A stretch of 64,000 nt of DNA from M0108 sp937862735 (GTDB lineage Bacteria > Pseudomonadota > Gammaproteobacteria > Chromatiales > Chromatiaceae). Shown here piece after piece: positions 6,640-15,268 of this stretch. Every line of letters starts with the position of its first letter. The stretch's first letter is position 1. A program made the position numbers and the translations under genes. The stretch is from positions 50,454 through 114,453 of the forward strand of contig CALMDH010000138.1 of assembly GCA_937862735.1 (NCBI GenBank), written 5' to 3'. Below the pieces are notes generated by a model. The model ran no database searches. It was not told where the DNA came from and saw only the letters and a list, made by a program, of their open reading frames with translations.

Positions 6640-9570
6640 TTAGTCCGGGTGGGTGGGCGCCCTGCGCCCGGGGGGCGATGCGGGGTTCATCGCTTCCAGG
6701 GCCTCCAGGGCCTCACGGAAGCGCAGACGCCGGATCCTGGCGGCGACCGGGGCATAGGCGGCGGCCAGGGGGGTCTCCGCCAGCAGGGCCTCCAGGGCGT
6801 CACTGGTGCGCTTGGCGTCATAGCGATTGCTGGCCAGTTGTTGGGCCAGATCCGCCAGCAGCCGCTCCAGCCGGGGATCGGCCCTGACCCCCGCGGCTGG
6901 GGCCCGGGTTCCTGAACCAGCGGGGGTCCCGGTGGCGCTCGCGGCGCCGGCCGGTGGGACCAGGGGGGCGGCGGTTCCTCCCGGTGGCCAGGGGTTGAGG
7001 GCGCCCAGCAGGTCCGCCAGGGACCGTTCAAAGGCCTGGCGTGGAGCGGCAAGATCCTGGTCCGCGTGGGGCTCGGGGCCTTTGAGGGCCCGTTCAAACC
7101 GCTGGCAGGCGTCCATCAGTTGCATGGCGCAGATGCTGCCTGAGGAACCCTTGAGTTGGTGCAGGGCCCTGGCGGCCGCGGGGTGATCGCCCTGGTCCAG
7201 GCAGGCGGCGATGGTATCGGCCTGACCCCTGGCCCCGCTGGCGAATTGGCCGAGGACGGCGAGGAAGAATTCCGGATCGTCCTCGAACTGGCGCCGGGCC
7301 CGTTCCCGGTCGATGCCGGGGATGTCGGGAAAGTCGCCACGGGGTTCTCCGGGCGGCGGCCCCGGTTCTCCGGCTGAGGCCCCGGGGGGGGCGGCGTGGT
7401 CCGCGGAGGGCTCGGCGGGGGCGACCCACCGCGCCAGGACCGCCGCGAGTTGGTCCATGTCCACCGGTTTGGGGACGAAATCGCTGACCCCGGCATCGAA
7501 CATCTGGCGCTGCTCCTCTCGCAGCACCCCGGCGCTGAAGGCGATGACCGGCAGCTTGGTCAGGCCGAGTTGTTCCCGGATGCGGCGGGTGGCCGCGAAG
7601 CCGTCCAGTACCGGCATCTGCATGTCCATGAGCACGGCGTCGAAGCCCCGGGGATCCCGTTCGAGCCGGTGCAGGGCCTGCTGACCATCGCTGACCAGGG
7701 CCGGAATGGCGCCCTCCCGCTGCAGAAAGCGGTCGATGACATCCAGATTGATCTGGCTGTCGTCGGCGACCAGGATGCGCGCCCCGGCCAGCCGCGGGCC
7801 TGGTCGGGTCAGGGCGCGGACGGCCGGCGCCGCGGCGCGCGCCGGGAAACCCCGGCCCAACTCCAGTTCGAACCAGAAGTTACTGCCGGCCTCCGGGCGG
7901 CTCTCGACGCCGATGCGGCCGCCCATCAGTTCCACCAGCCGCTTGCAGATGGAGAGACCCAGGCCAGTGCCGCCAAACCGCCGGGTGGTGCTGCCGTCGG
8001 CCTGGGTGAAGGGCGCGAAAAGCTTGGCCTGGGTCTCGGCATCCAGGCCGATACCCGTGTCGCGGACCTCAAAGCGCAACCGCAACCGATCCGCCCGCTC
8101 CTCCAGGAGGCGGACGTTCAGCCGGACCTCGCCGTGACTGGTGAACTTGATGGCGTTGCCCGCCAGGTTCACCAGGACCTGTTCGATGCGCAGACTGTCG
8201 CCCACCAGGGCCGAGTCCAGGACGGGGGCCTGGACCCGCCAGTCGAGGCGCTTGTCCAGGGCCAGGGGGGCCATGAGGGTGCCGACCTGCTGGAGGAGAT
8301 TGTCGAGGACGAAGGGCTGCTGATCGATGCGCAGGGCCCCGGCCTCGATGCGGGAGAGATCGAGGATGTCGTTGAGGATGCCCAGCAGGCTGCGGCCCGC
8401 GGCACGGATCCGTTCCAGCATGTCGCGCTGGCGATCGCTCCAGGCCTCGCCCTCCAGCAACTGGGCCATGCCGAGGACGGCGTTGAGGGGGGTGCGGATC
8501 TCATGGCTCATGTTGGCCAGGAAGGCGGTCTTGGCGCGATCGGCGGCCTCGGCCCGCTCCCGGGCCTGGCGTTGCTCGGTGACGTCGACCTGGATGCCGA
8601 TCAGGCGCCGCGGCGTGCCGTCGTCGTCCCGCAGGGCCTTGGCCAGGGCCAGGACCCAGACGTAGTGACCGTCCTTGTGCCGCAGGCGATGGATGTTCTC
8701 GTAGACCTCCGTGGCGCCGCTGAGGTGGGCCGCCACCAGGTCCTTGGAGCGGGCCAGGTCGTCGGGGTGGACGCGGGACTCCCATTCCCGGCCCTCGGCG
8801 CTCAGGTCGTCGGGGCCATAGCCAAGGATGGCCTTCCAGCGTTCGGAGGTGAAGAGGTGGTTGGTGGCGATCTCCCAGTCCCAGAGGCCGGCGTGGCTGC
8901 CGTCCAGGGCCAGTTGCAGGCGCTGTTGCTCCAGGCGCAGCTGGGCCATCTGGTCCTCGATGATGCCCTGGTCGGCGCGATTCTGCAGGAGGGCCCCGAT
9001 CTGCTGGGCGAAGACGGTGAAGGACTGGAGATGCTCGCTGGCGAGCCCCGGATAAAAGTCGCCATTGGTCTCGCTGACACCGGCGATGAGCAGGGCGAAG
9101 CGGGTCCCGCCGGGCCCGATGCAGGGGCTGATGGCCAGTTGCTTGAGGCCCCCGAGGGCATGGGCCCCCAATTCCTCCCCGGTGAGCAGGCTGGTGCCGG
9201 CGCGCCGAAAGCGCTCGGAGGCTACCAGGGCGCGTAACTGACCACAGTCCAGACCGATGGTCTCGATGCCGATGGCGGCGCAGGGCGCCTCCTCGGGCCG
9301 GCCCATGGGGCTGGTCGGCCAGAGCAGGGCGAACGCCACCTCGAAGAGTTCCAGGGCCGTCTCGGCGGTGACCTCCGCGAAGCGGGCGGGGTCGCGGATG
9401 GCGATGGCCCGACTGTTGTAGGCCTGAATACCGGCGAAACGTTCCAGTTCCCGGTCGAGCCGGTCACGAGTGGCGATCAGTTGCTGCTGGACCCCCGAGA
9501 GCCGGGCCAGATGCGCCTGCAATTTGGCGATTTCGGCCTTCAGGGCCTCAGTTTCGGCGGCGGGGCTCAT
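6640..9570 (-). CDS. Hybrid sensor histidine kinase (GAF-PAS-HK-REC-Hpt)
   Basis: A 976-residue soluble phosphorelay kinase: N-terminal coiled coil (5-48), GAF-like domain (about 50-205), PAS/PAC (218-335), HisKA with His356 in MSHEIRTPL, HATPase with Asn and Gly boxes (about 470-545, including DTGIGL and GGTGLGL), receiver domain with Asp649 (VLMDMQMPVLDG), and an Hpt domain with His804 (HQLKGSSGS). The last 120 residues are Pro/Ala-rich followed by a helical tail. No membrane segment is present, so the signal is intracellular; a light or redox input is possible given the ppsR-bphP neighbours. The start at 9570 was chosen as the first Met before the coiled coil; it has no clear ribosome-binding site. 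Confidence 0.85.
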   Translation of the reverse strand: MSPAAETEALKAEIAKLQAHLARLSGVQQQLIATRDRLDRELERFAGIQAYNSRAIAIRDPARFAEVTAETALELFEVAFALLWPTSPMGRPEEAPCAAIGIETIGLDCGQLRALVASERFRRAGTSLLTGEELGAHALGGLKQLAISPCIGPGGTRFALLIAGVSETNGDFYPGLASEHLQSFTVFAQQIGALLQNRADQGIIEDQMAQLRLEQQRLQLALDGSHAGLWDWEIATNHLFTSERWKAILGYGPDDLSAEGREWESRVHPDDLARSKDLVAAHLSGATEVYENIHRLRHKDGHYVWVLALAKALRDDDGTPRRLIGIQVDVTEQRQARERAEAADRAKTAFLANMSHEIRTPLNAVLGMAQLLEGEAWSDRQRDMLERIRAAGRSLLGILNDILDLSRIEAGALRIDQQPFVLDNLLQQVGTLMAPLALDKRLDWRVQAPVLDSALVGDSLRIEQVLVNLAGNAIKFTSHGEVRLNVRLLEERADRLRLRFEVRDTGIGLDAETQAKLFAPFTQADGSTTRRFGGTGLGLSICKRLVELMGGRIGVESRPEAGSNFWFELELGRGFPARAAAPAVRALTRPGPRLAGARILVADDSQINLDVIDRFLQREGAIPALVSDGQQALHRLERDPRGFDAVLMDMQMPVLDGFAATRRIREQLGLTKLPVIAFSAGVLREEQRQMFDAGVSDFVPKPVDMDQLAAVLARWVAPAEPSADHAAPPGASAGEPGPPPGEPRGDFPDIPGIDRERARRQFEDDPEFFLAVLGQFASGARGQADTIAACLDQGDHPAAARALHQLKGSSGSICAMQLMDACQRFERALKGPEPHADQDLAAPRQAFERSLADLLGALNPWPPGGTAAPLVPPAGAASATGTPAGSGTRAPAAGVRADPRLERLLADLAQQLASNRYDAKRTSDALEALLAETPLAAAYAPVAARIRRLRFREALEALEAMNPASPPGRRAPTHPD

Positions 9571-9780
9571 GGGGGGATGGGTCAGGGAAGGGCGGCGGGG
9601 TGGAGGGAAGTGCTGGAGTAGGTCGGAGGCAAGCGCTGGATAAGCTGGGTAAGCACTGGAGCGGGTTGCTGAAGTCCGCGTGATGAGCGAGATTGTAACG
9701 GGATTTATACTGCGCCGTACCCAACCGCGAAGCCGCCAACCCTGGAGACCCGATGCCATGCACCTCACCCCGGTTCATGT
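9571..9780. other. Divergent intergenic region with a -10-like box
   Basis: This region separates the minus-strand hybrid kinase from the plus-strand alcohol dehydrogenase. TATACT near 9705 is a fair -10 element for the dehydrogenase, but no matching -35 is clear. Nothing else is recognised. Confidence 0.3.
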
Positions 9781-11163
9781 ATGACCCTGATTCCGCCCTT
9801 TGCCATCGGCCGGCTGCCGCGGATCGAATTCGGCGCCGGTCGTCTCGCCACCCTGCCCGCGCTGGCCGGCCGCTATGGCCGGCGTATGCTGCTCCTCACC
9901 GGTGGGCAGTCCTTCATCACCTCCCCCCACTGGGCCCGGCTGGATGCCGCGCTGGGGGCGGCCGGTTTCACCTACGCACTGCTGCGCATCACCGGGGAAC
10001 CCTCGCCGGAGGAGATCGATGCCATCGTCCGGGAGCAGCGACAGGGACGCTGGGACCTGGTCATCGGCATCGGCGGTGGCAGCGTGCTGGATGGGGCCAA
10101 GGCCGTCGCCGGCCTGCTCAAGCCCGGTAATTCGGTCATGGACCACCTGGAAGGGGTGGGCCCCGAGTTGCCCTACCGCGGACCGGCCACGCCCTTTATC
10201 GCCGTCCCCACCACGGCGGGTACGGGTTCGGAGGCGACCAGAAACGCCGTCCTCACCCGTCAGGGGGCGGACGGCTTCAAGAAGTCCTTCCGCGATGAGG
10301 CCCTGATGGCCGAGGTCGCCCTGGTCGATCCCGACCTGCTGGCCACCTGTCCCCCGGACCTGATCGCCGCCAACGGCATGGATGCCCTGACCCAGTTGCT
10401 GGAGTCCTACCTTTCGGTCCGCGCCAACCCCCTGACGGACGCCCTGGCCCTGGCGGGCCTGGCCGCGGTCCGGGACGGTCTGCTGGCCTGGTACCAGGGG
10501 GGCGCCGAGGCCGTCGCCGGCCGGGAACGCATGGCCCTGGCCGCCCTGCTCTCCGGAATCTGCCTGGCTCAGACCGGCCTGGGCTCGGTCCATGGCCTGG
10601 CCCAGCCCCTCGGCTCCCTGTTCCCTATTCCCCATGGCGTGGTCTGTGGCACCCTGGTCGCCGCCGCCACCCGGGTCAATATCGCGGCCCTACGGGAGCG
10701 GGAGCCAGCCGGTCCGGCCCTGGCCAAGTACGCCACCGTCGGGCGCCTGCTGGCGGGCCAGCGATCAGCCCATGCCGCCGGTTGGGGCGACGTGGCTGCT
10801 GGAGTTACCGCCGACGTTTCTGTCGGCGAGGCTTTAGATGTTGCTGCCGTCGTGGCCAACCAGGTGGCCTCCTTTGGGGAGGGCGATGCGGCTGGCGCTA
10901 GGGTTGCCGTCAAAGCGGACGCCTTGGAGGTCCTGCTGGCGACCTTGGAGGACTGGACCAGGCTGATGCGGCTACCCACCCTCGATCGCCTGGATGTCAC
11001 CGCGGCGGATTTTCCCCGCATCGTCGCCGCGTCCCGCAATTCCAGCATGAAGACCAACCCGCTGGTGCTCACCGATGCCGAGATCGAACATCTCCTGACC
11101 CTTCGCCTGCCCGAGGAGCGGACGGTCCCGAGCGGGGGCGAACCGACCCCGGGGCCGGCATGA
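9781..11163 (+). CDS. Iron-containing (group III) alcohol dehydrogenase
   Basis: A 460-residue NAD(P)-dependent dehydrogenase of the Fe-ADH superfamily. The nucleotide-binding loop GIGGGSVLDGAKA (about 100) and the PTTAGTGSEAT motif (about 141) are canonical. The metal site shows Asp in DALTQ and two His residues in VHGLAQ and IPHG; the usual second ligand (His in DALTH) is Gln, as in some subfamilies. About 45 residues (roughly 335-380) of Ala/Val/Gly-rich sequence with more GCT and GTT codons interrupt the C-terminal helical domain, which accounts for the length above the usual 380-400. The aldehyde or alcohol substrate cannot be told. Confidence 0.85.
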   Translation: MTLIPPFAIGRLPRIEFGAGRLATLPALAGRYGRRMLLLTGGQSFITSPHWARLDAALGAAGFTYALLRITGEPSPEEIDAIVREQRQGRWDLVIGIGGGSVLDGAKAVAGLLKPGNSVMDHLEGVGPELPYRGPATPFIAVPTTAGTGSEATRNAVLTRQGADGFKKSFRDEALMAEVALVDPDLLATCPPDLIAANGMDALTQLLESYLSVRANPLTDALALAGLAAVRDGLLAWYQGGAEAVAGRERMALAALLSGICLAQTGLGSVHGLAQPLGSLFPIPHGVVCGTLVAAATRVNIAALREREPAGPALAKYATVGRLLAGQRSAHAAGWGDVAAGVTADVSVGEALDVAAVVANQVASFGEGDAAGARVAVKADALEVLLATLEDWTRLMRLPTLDRLDVTAADFPRIVAASRNSSMKTNPLVLTDAEIEHLLTLRLPEERTVPSGGEPTPGPA

Positions 11164-11236
11164 GGGGGCTGGTGCAACGGGATGCCGGGGCCGGCAAGAG
11201 GGGGTGGTGCGTCCGGATGCCGGGAGAGATCGCCCG

Positions 11237-11605
11237 ATGAGACCGACGGGACCCTGGCTGGTCATGGCCCTCCTGGCAGCGCTGCTGGCCGGCGGCTGCG
11301 GCTCGGCGAGCAAGAAGGAGGTCGGCATGGCCTCCTGGTACGGGCCACGGCACCATGGCAAGCAGACCGCCAGCGGCCAACCTTTCAATCAGTACGCCCT
11401 CACCGCCGCCCACCCCAAGCTGCCCTTCGGCACCCGGGTCCGGGTCACCAACCTGAACAATGGCAAGGAGGTCATCGTGCGCATCAACGATCGCGGGCCC
11501 TACAAGGGCGGGCGGATCATCGACCTGTCCCGCGCCGCGGCGCGGCAACTGGAGATGGAGGTCGAGGGGGTCGGTCGGGTGCGGATCGAGGTCCTGTCGG
11601 ACTGA
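11237..11605 (+). CDS. rlpA: RlpA-like lipoprotein (double-psi beta-barrel)
   Basis: A 122-residue lipoprotein. The signal peptide ends in a lipobox (Leu-Ala-Gly-Gly-Cys, Cys near 20), followed by Gly-Met-Ala-Ser-Trp-Tyr-Gly-Pro, the hallmark of the RlpA barrel, then Thr-Ala-Ser-Gly, Ala-Ala-His-Pro-Lys-Leu-Pro-Phe-Gly-Thr and Ile-Asn-Asp-Arg-Gly-Pro. RlpA proteins are lytic transglycosylases acting on denuded glycan strands at the septum. The C-terminal SPOR domain of classical RlpA is missing. The start at 11237 has GGGAGAG upstream and gives a clean signal peptide. It lies 73 bases after the alcohol dehydrogenase, perhaps co-transcribed. Confidence 0.85.
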   Translation: MRPTGPWLVMALLAALLAGGCGSASKKEVGMASWYGPRHHGKQTASGQPFNQYALTAAHPKLPFGTRVRVTNLNNGKEVIVRINDRGPYKGGRIIDLSRAAARQLEMEVEGVGRVRIEVLSD

Positions 11606-11717
11606 TCCCATGCCATCCCGTGATGCCCGATACAGGGCACCGCAAGGGGGGCGGAATAGTCCTGTTCCTCCAGCCTAATTTACGATGGATTAAACGATGA
11701 GTCCCCTCAGCCTGGCC

Positions 11718-12197
11718 TCAGCCTGGATGTGGGGCGGCAGCGTGTAGGCGTTCACCCGGATGGTCGGATGGGCTAAGATCCAGGCCCGCTCCCCTCGCTG
11801 CTAGGAATTCATCGGGGGCCAGGATCGGCAGGATCCCGGCCGGGAAATCGCCGACGTTGCGCGTCAGCAGGTAGTCGGCGCGCGCGTGAAGTGCGCTGTA
11901 GAACTGGATGGCGTCCTCAAAGTCCGGGATATCCGAGTCGATCGCCTGGTTCAGGATGCGCTGGTCCAGAGCGACGCTGGCAAAGACATCGCGCAGCAGG
12001 ACCAGTGCCCGGCGCGCGGTGGCCGTGTCGCGCGCCTTGCGGACGATGTAGAAGACATTGTTGAAGCTGATGGCCGAGACTAGCGCCTCGTAGGCGCCGG
12101 TCTCGGCCAGGGTCCAAACGCGGGCGGCCGCCGCGTAGAAGGGCTCGCGCCTTGCCAGGACGTCGAGTAGCAGGTTGGTGTCGACGAAGATTCTCAT
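11718..12197 (-). CDS. PIN-domain ribonuclease, VapC-like toxin
   Basis: A 159-residue PIN-domain protein. The N-terminal Phe-Val-Asp-Thr-Asn-Leu-Leu-Leu-Asp-Val-Leu carries the first catalytic Asp; further acidic residues are in DIPDFEDAIQ near residue 92 and in LLTRNVGDF near residue 113. Such toxins cleave RNA and are neutralised by a cognate antitoxin. The gene overlaps the upstream antitoxin gene by four bases (ATGA), the classic toxin-antitoxin layout. The last 25 residues (Pro/His/Ala-rich) go beyond the usual fold and may be read-on into non-homologous sequence. Confidence 0.8.
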   Translation of the reverse strand: MRIFVDTNLLLDVLARREPFYAAAARVWTLAETGAYEALVSAISFNNVFYIVRKARDTATARRALVLLRDVFASVALDQRILNQAIDSDIPDFEDAIQFYSALHARADYLLTRNVGDFPAGILPILAPDEFLAARGAGLDLSPSDHPGERLHAAAPHPG

Positions 12198-12454
12198 CCG
12201 GCGTTGCCGTAGCGCTCCCGGAGGGCATCCCCCAGGAGATCGGCGTCGGCGCTGCCAGGGCTCAACTCCACCAGCCCGGTCGCGGCCCGCGTGAGGGGAC
12301 CGATGAAGTCCGCGCCGCGGGAATGATCCAGTGCATCGAGTCCGTGGACGAGCCCGGCGAGCATGGCCGAGACACTGGTATTGCGGGCACGTGCCGCCTG
12401 CTTGGCGCGCTCGATGACCGACGCGTCCATGCTGAGGGTGAGCTTGGTGTTCAT
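12194..12454 (-). CDS. Antitoxin, DUF6364/ribbon-helix-helix type
   Basis: An 86-residue partner of the PIN toxin. The N-terminal Met-Asn-Thr-Lys-Leu-Thr-Leu-Ser-Met-Asp strand followed by a helix with Arg-Ala-Lys-Gln-Ala-Ala-Arg and a Thr-Ser-Val-Ser turn fits a ribbon-helix-helix DNA-binding domain that would autoregulate the operon. The start at 12454 has an AGGG six bases upstream and is preferred over a TTG at 12475. The C-terminal half would bind the toxin. Confidence 0.7.
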   Translation of the reverse strand: MNTKLTLSMDASVIERAKQAARARNTSVSAMLAGLVHGLDALDHSRGADFIGPLTRAATGLVELSPGSADADLLGDALRERYGNAG

Positions 12455-12619
12455 GGCGAACCCTGGGATACGCAATAATTTATAGAAAAGCTACGTATTG
12501 CAGACCAGATCGTCAAGCGGGCCGGCGACTTCGGCGCTCTCCATCGCGTTCAGAAGCCGTCGTGATGGTGCAGGCCGCGGTTCTCGGCAACGTCGGGCAG
12601 CCGGTGGCGGCGGCGAGGC

Positions 12620-13219
12620 TCAGAGCAACTGTTCAATCGCCTTGATCACCTTGTCGCTATCCGGCGCGGTGATACTGGCGAAGTAGTCGACATAGTTGCC
12701 GTTCCGGTCGATCAGGTACTTGTAGAAATTCCACTTGGGATAGGGGGCGCCGGCGGCGGCGAGGCGCTCGAAGAGGGGCGTGGCGCTACCCTTCTTGACG
12801 CTGACCTTCTCGAACATGGGGAACTCCACCGCATAGGTCAGGCGGCAGAATTTCTGGATCTCCTCCTCGTTACCTGGCTCCTGGTTCATGAAGTCGTTAG
12901 AGGGGAAACCCAGGACCACCAGGCCCTGGTCCTGGTACTTGCGGTAGAGGGCCTCCAGACCTTCGTACTGACCGGTGAAGCCGCACTTGCTGGCGGTGTT
13001 GACCACCAGGATCACCTTGCCCCGGTAGGCCTCGCACAGATTGACGACCTCGTCGCTGGCGAGCCGGCGCAGGCTGAGGTCGAGGAGCGGCGGGCAGGCG
13101 CCGGCCGGGGCCGGCGCCGTCGCCTGGGAGGCTGCGGGCTTTTGGGGGGTGGCGGGGGTTTCGGCGGCGATGCCGCTACTCATGGCGGCCAGGCCAAGGG
13201 CGAAGAGGGTGTGTTTCAT
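12620..13219 (-). CDS. Glutathione peroxidase family protein, exported
   Basis: A 199-residue thiol peroxidase with a signal peptide (about 1-21) and an Ala/Pro/Thr-rich spacer to about residue 45. The catalytic motif NTASKCGFTGQ has Cys, not selenocysteine; Phe-Pro-Ser-Asn-Asp-Phe with a following Gln-Glu-Pro-Gly is the second signature, and Lys-Trp-Asn-Phe-Tyr-Lys-Tyr provides the active-site Trp and Asn. It would reduce peroxides in the periplasm, probably with thioredoxin-like donors. AGGAG lies eight bases before the start at 13219. Confidence 0.87.
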   Translation of the reverse strand: MKHTLFALGLAAMSSGIAAETPATPQKPAASQATAPAPAGACPPLLDLSLRRLASDEVVNLCEAYRGKVILVVNTASKCGFTGQYEGLEALYRKYQDQGLVVLGFPSNDFMNQEPGNEEEIQKFCRLTYAVEFPMFEKVSVKKGSATPLFERLAAAGAPYPKWNFYKYLIDRNGNYVDYFASITAPDSDKVIKAIEQLL

Positions 13220-13301
13220 CCGGCTGACTCCTGGATTGGCGGGTGGGACATGGCAAAGCCATGACCAGGGCCTGGGTGGTGGGGGTCCCGTCAATTTGGG
13301 A

Positions 13302-13673
13302 TCAACGTGGACCCACTCGGTTCACCGGGCCACCGCGGTTCATCGGCCCCTGAACGCCGACCCCGGGTGCGACGCCCACGCCGGGGGCACCCACGCCGAC
13401 TCCGGGGGCGACGCCGACTCCGGGGGCGCCCACGCCGACTCCGGGGGCGACGCCCACCCCAGGCGCGCCCACGCCCACACCGGGCGCCACCCCCACGCCG
13501 GGGGCGCCGGCTCCCGGACCGGGCAGAACCCCTACCCCCGGGGCGCCCACGCCCACGCCGTGACGGACGCCAGGTCCGGGTGCGCCGACGCCGGGCCCCG
13601 GGTCAACCGCCAGGGCCGTAAGGGGGGTCAGAAGGGCGCCCAGGATCAGGTGCCGTGCCATTGTCTGCTTCAT
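13302..13673 (-). CDS. Secreted elastin-like Gly/Val/Pro repeat protein
   Basis: A 123-residue protein: a signal peptide of about 22 residues ending Ala-Leu-Ala, then almost pure low-complexity sequence. The core is about four tandem copies of a 13-residue unit (APGVGVAPGVGVG), with earlier diverged copies containing Pro-Gly-Pro-Gly. The Val-Ala-Pro-Gly-Val-Gly hexapeptide inside the unit is the motif known from vertebrate tropoelastin. The tail is Gln-Gly-Pro-Met-Asn-Arg-Gly-Gly. At the DNA level the unit is a 39-bp tandem repeat. No catalytic or metal-binding residues are visible; an extracellular or periplasmic disordered, elastic or phase-separating role is inference. Confidence 0.65.
   Translation of the reverse strand: MKQTMARHLILGALLTPLTALAVDPGPGVGAPGPGVRHGVGVGAPGVGVLPGPGAGAPGVGVAPGVGVGAPGVGVAPGVGVGAPGVGVAPGVGVGAPGVGVAPGVGVQGPMNRGGPVNRVGPR
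13388..13530 (-). repeat. 39-bp tandem repeat encoding the elastin-like units
   Basis: GC-rich in-frame repeats of about 39 bp, built from GGCGCCCACGCC-type and ACTCCGGGGGC-type submotifs, fill the middle of the elastin-like gene. Boundaries are approximate because outer copies are diverged. Confidence 0.6.
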
Positions 13674-13897
13674 GAGTCGTTGCCTCTTGTCAGGGGGTGG
13701 GTTCAGGGACGGGTGTGGTTACCGCCATGCCGGGGTTGGATAAGCCGCCGGCGGTCGAATCAACGGGGGTTGGGTCCGAACCCTAAGCCAATTAACGGGT
13801 GGGCCCGACCTGTAATTCGGTCCGAGTCGGAGAATAAGGCTTGGCCGTCGCGGGGGCCAGTCTTCTTCAAGAGTGGTGTCTTCATGATCTGCCCAGT

Positions 13898-14962
13898 TCA
13901 TGGGCTGACCTGGGCAGCGAAGCCGCCAGTCATCTTCTCCTTGATCTGGTCGCCTTCGCGGTAGATGAACAGAACCTCCAGGCCCTCCACCTCGGCCACC
14001 CGCGGTCCCTCCATTTCGCCCAGGCAGAGGAGGGCGGTGGACCAGGCGTCCGCCAGGGTCGGGTCCGGGTGCAGGATGGTGGTGGAGAGGAGCCGATGGG
14101 TGACGGGCATGCCGGTGCGGGGGTCGAGGATGTGGGAATAGGTCTGGCCATCGGCCTCGAAGTAGTTGCGGTAGGTCCCGGAGGTCATGACGGCGACCCC
14201 TTCCGTTTGGCGCAGTTCCAGGATGCGCTGGACCTCGCGGCTCATGGGGGTGGGCTTCTCCACCGCCACCCGCCAGGGGGCGCCGTTGGCCTTGTGGCCC
14301 TTGACCTTCATCTCGCCGCCGATCTCGGCCAGGTAGTTGTGGATGCCGTGGCCTTCCAGGATCCGGGCCATGCCGGCGATGGTGAAACCCTGGGCGATGG
14401 AGTCCAGGCTGAGTTTGACCAGGTTATCCCGCTTGCGTAGCCGGTTGCCGGCGGTGTCGATCTCCAGCTTGTCCATGCCGACATGGGCCAGGATCGCCTG
14501 GATCTCGGCCGCCGCCGGCACCCGCTGCTCATCCCGGGCGAAGCCCCAGAGCTCGGACAGGGGCTGCACGGTGGGGTCGTAACAGCCGCCGGTCCGGTCA
14601 TGGATTTGCCGCGCCAGACGGGTGAGATGGATCAGGTCCGCCGAGACCGGCTGGTGCTCGGTGGTCTCCGCCTGGTTGAAGCGGCTCAGTTCCGAGTCCT
14701 CCCGCCAGGTGGAAAAATGGTCGTCGATCTGGCGGAACAGGGCCTCGACCTCCGCCTGAATCCGCGCCGGCTCGACCTGGACCCCATCCAGGACGATCTT
14801 TAGATGCCAGGTGGTGCCCTGTGTCTCGCCACTTAGCGCCGTTTCGACGGGTTGCTGGCAGCCGGTCGGCAGGACCCCGCTCAGAGTCAGGAAGAGAAGA
14901 AGGAGCAGGTAGCGGATGGTTGGGCGGCTGTGGAAGGGTTGCATGGCGGGGACGACGGGCAT
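13898..14962 (-). CDS. apbE: FAD:protein FMN transferase (ApbE family)
   Basis: A 354-residue lipoprotein (lipobox Leu-Pro-Thr-Gly-Cys near 35) that covalently attaches FMN to Thr residues of flavoproteins such as RnfG or NqrC subunits, in the periplasm. Family motifs include Gly-Thr-Thr-Trp-His near 50, Phe-Ser-Thr-Trp with Ser-Glu-Leu-Ser-Arg-Phe-Asn near 85, Leu-Asp-Ser-Ile-Ala-Gln-Gly-Phe near 187, and Ser-Gly-Thr-Tyr-Arg-Asn-Tyr with His-Ile-Leu-Asp-Pro-Arg-Thr-Gly near 275, which bind FAD/Mg2+. No flavoprotein target is in the window. An alternative start at 14944 would give a shorter signal peptide. Confidence 0.9.
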   Translation of the reverse strand: MPVVPAMQPFHSRPTIRYLLLLLFLTLSGVLPTGCQQPVETALSGETQGTTWHLKIVLDGVQVEPARIQAEVEALFRQIDDHFSTWREDSELSRFNQAETTEHQPVSADLIHLTRLARQIHDRTGGCYDPTVQPLSELWGFARDEQRVPAAAEIQAILAHVGMDKLEIDTAGNRLRKRDNLVKLSLDSIAQGFTIAGMARILEGHGIHNYLAEIGGEMKVKGHKANGAPWRVAVEKPTPMSREVQRILELRQTEGVAVMTSGTYRNYFEADGQTYSHILDPRTGMPVTHRLLSTTILHPDPTLADAWSTALLCLGEMEGPRVAEVEGLEVLFIYREGDQIKEKMTGGFAAQVSP

Positions 14963-15268
14963 GGCTAGTGAATCTAGGGGTTATTCCAGGAGAGGTAATG
15001 GCGGGAAGAGGATGCCGAGGAGGCCCACGAGTCGGTATGGTGACTGGAAAGTCCTGGCGGCGGGGGAACCCGCAGGGTACGGGGAGGGTCTGCATTCTAT
15101 ACCCATCGCCATCCTATCCCCGCCGCGCCGTTCACCGACCCTCTGGGTGAGGCCGGAGTTAAAGACGAGTCAGGTATAATTGCCGGCCACGCCGCTACCC
15201 GGTTATCCGCCCCCGGCTCGTCATCCCCCTGATTACAGAGACCCCAGTGACATGGGGCGGTCGCCACG
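14963..15268. other. Divergent intergenic region with a consensus -10 box
   Basis: About 300 bases separate apbE (minus) from the polysaccharide locus (plus). TATAAT at 15175-15180 is a perfect -10 box pointing toward the polysaccharide operon, about 90 bases before its start codon; no good -35 lies 16-18 bases upstream, so an activator may be needed. Nothing else is recognised. Confidence 0.4.

Noticed and set aside
12480..12619. Coding remnants between the antitoxin and glutathione peroxidase genes
   Set aside because: Short frames on both strands read plausibly (for example Gly-Leu-His-His-His-Asp-Gly-Phe on the minus strand), but none can be tied to a family.
13388..13530. CRISPR-like array
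   Set aside because: Units are contiguous without unique spacers and stay in a coding frame after a signal peptide; it is a coding tandem repeat.
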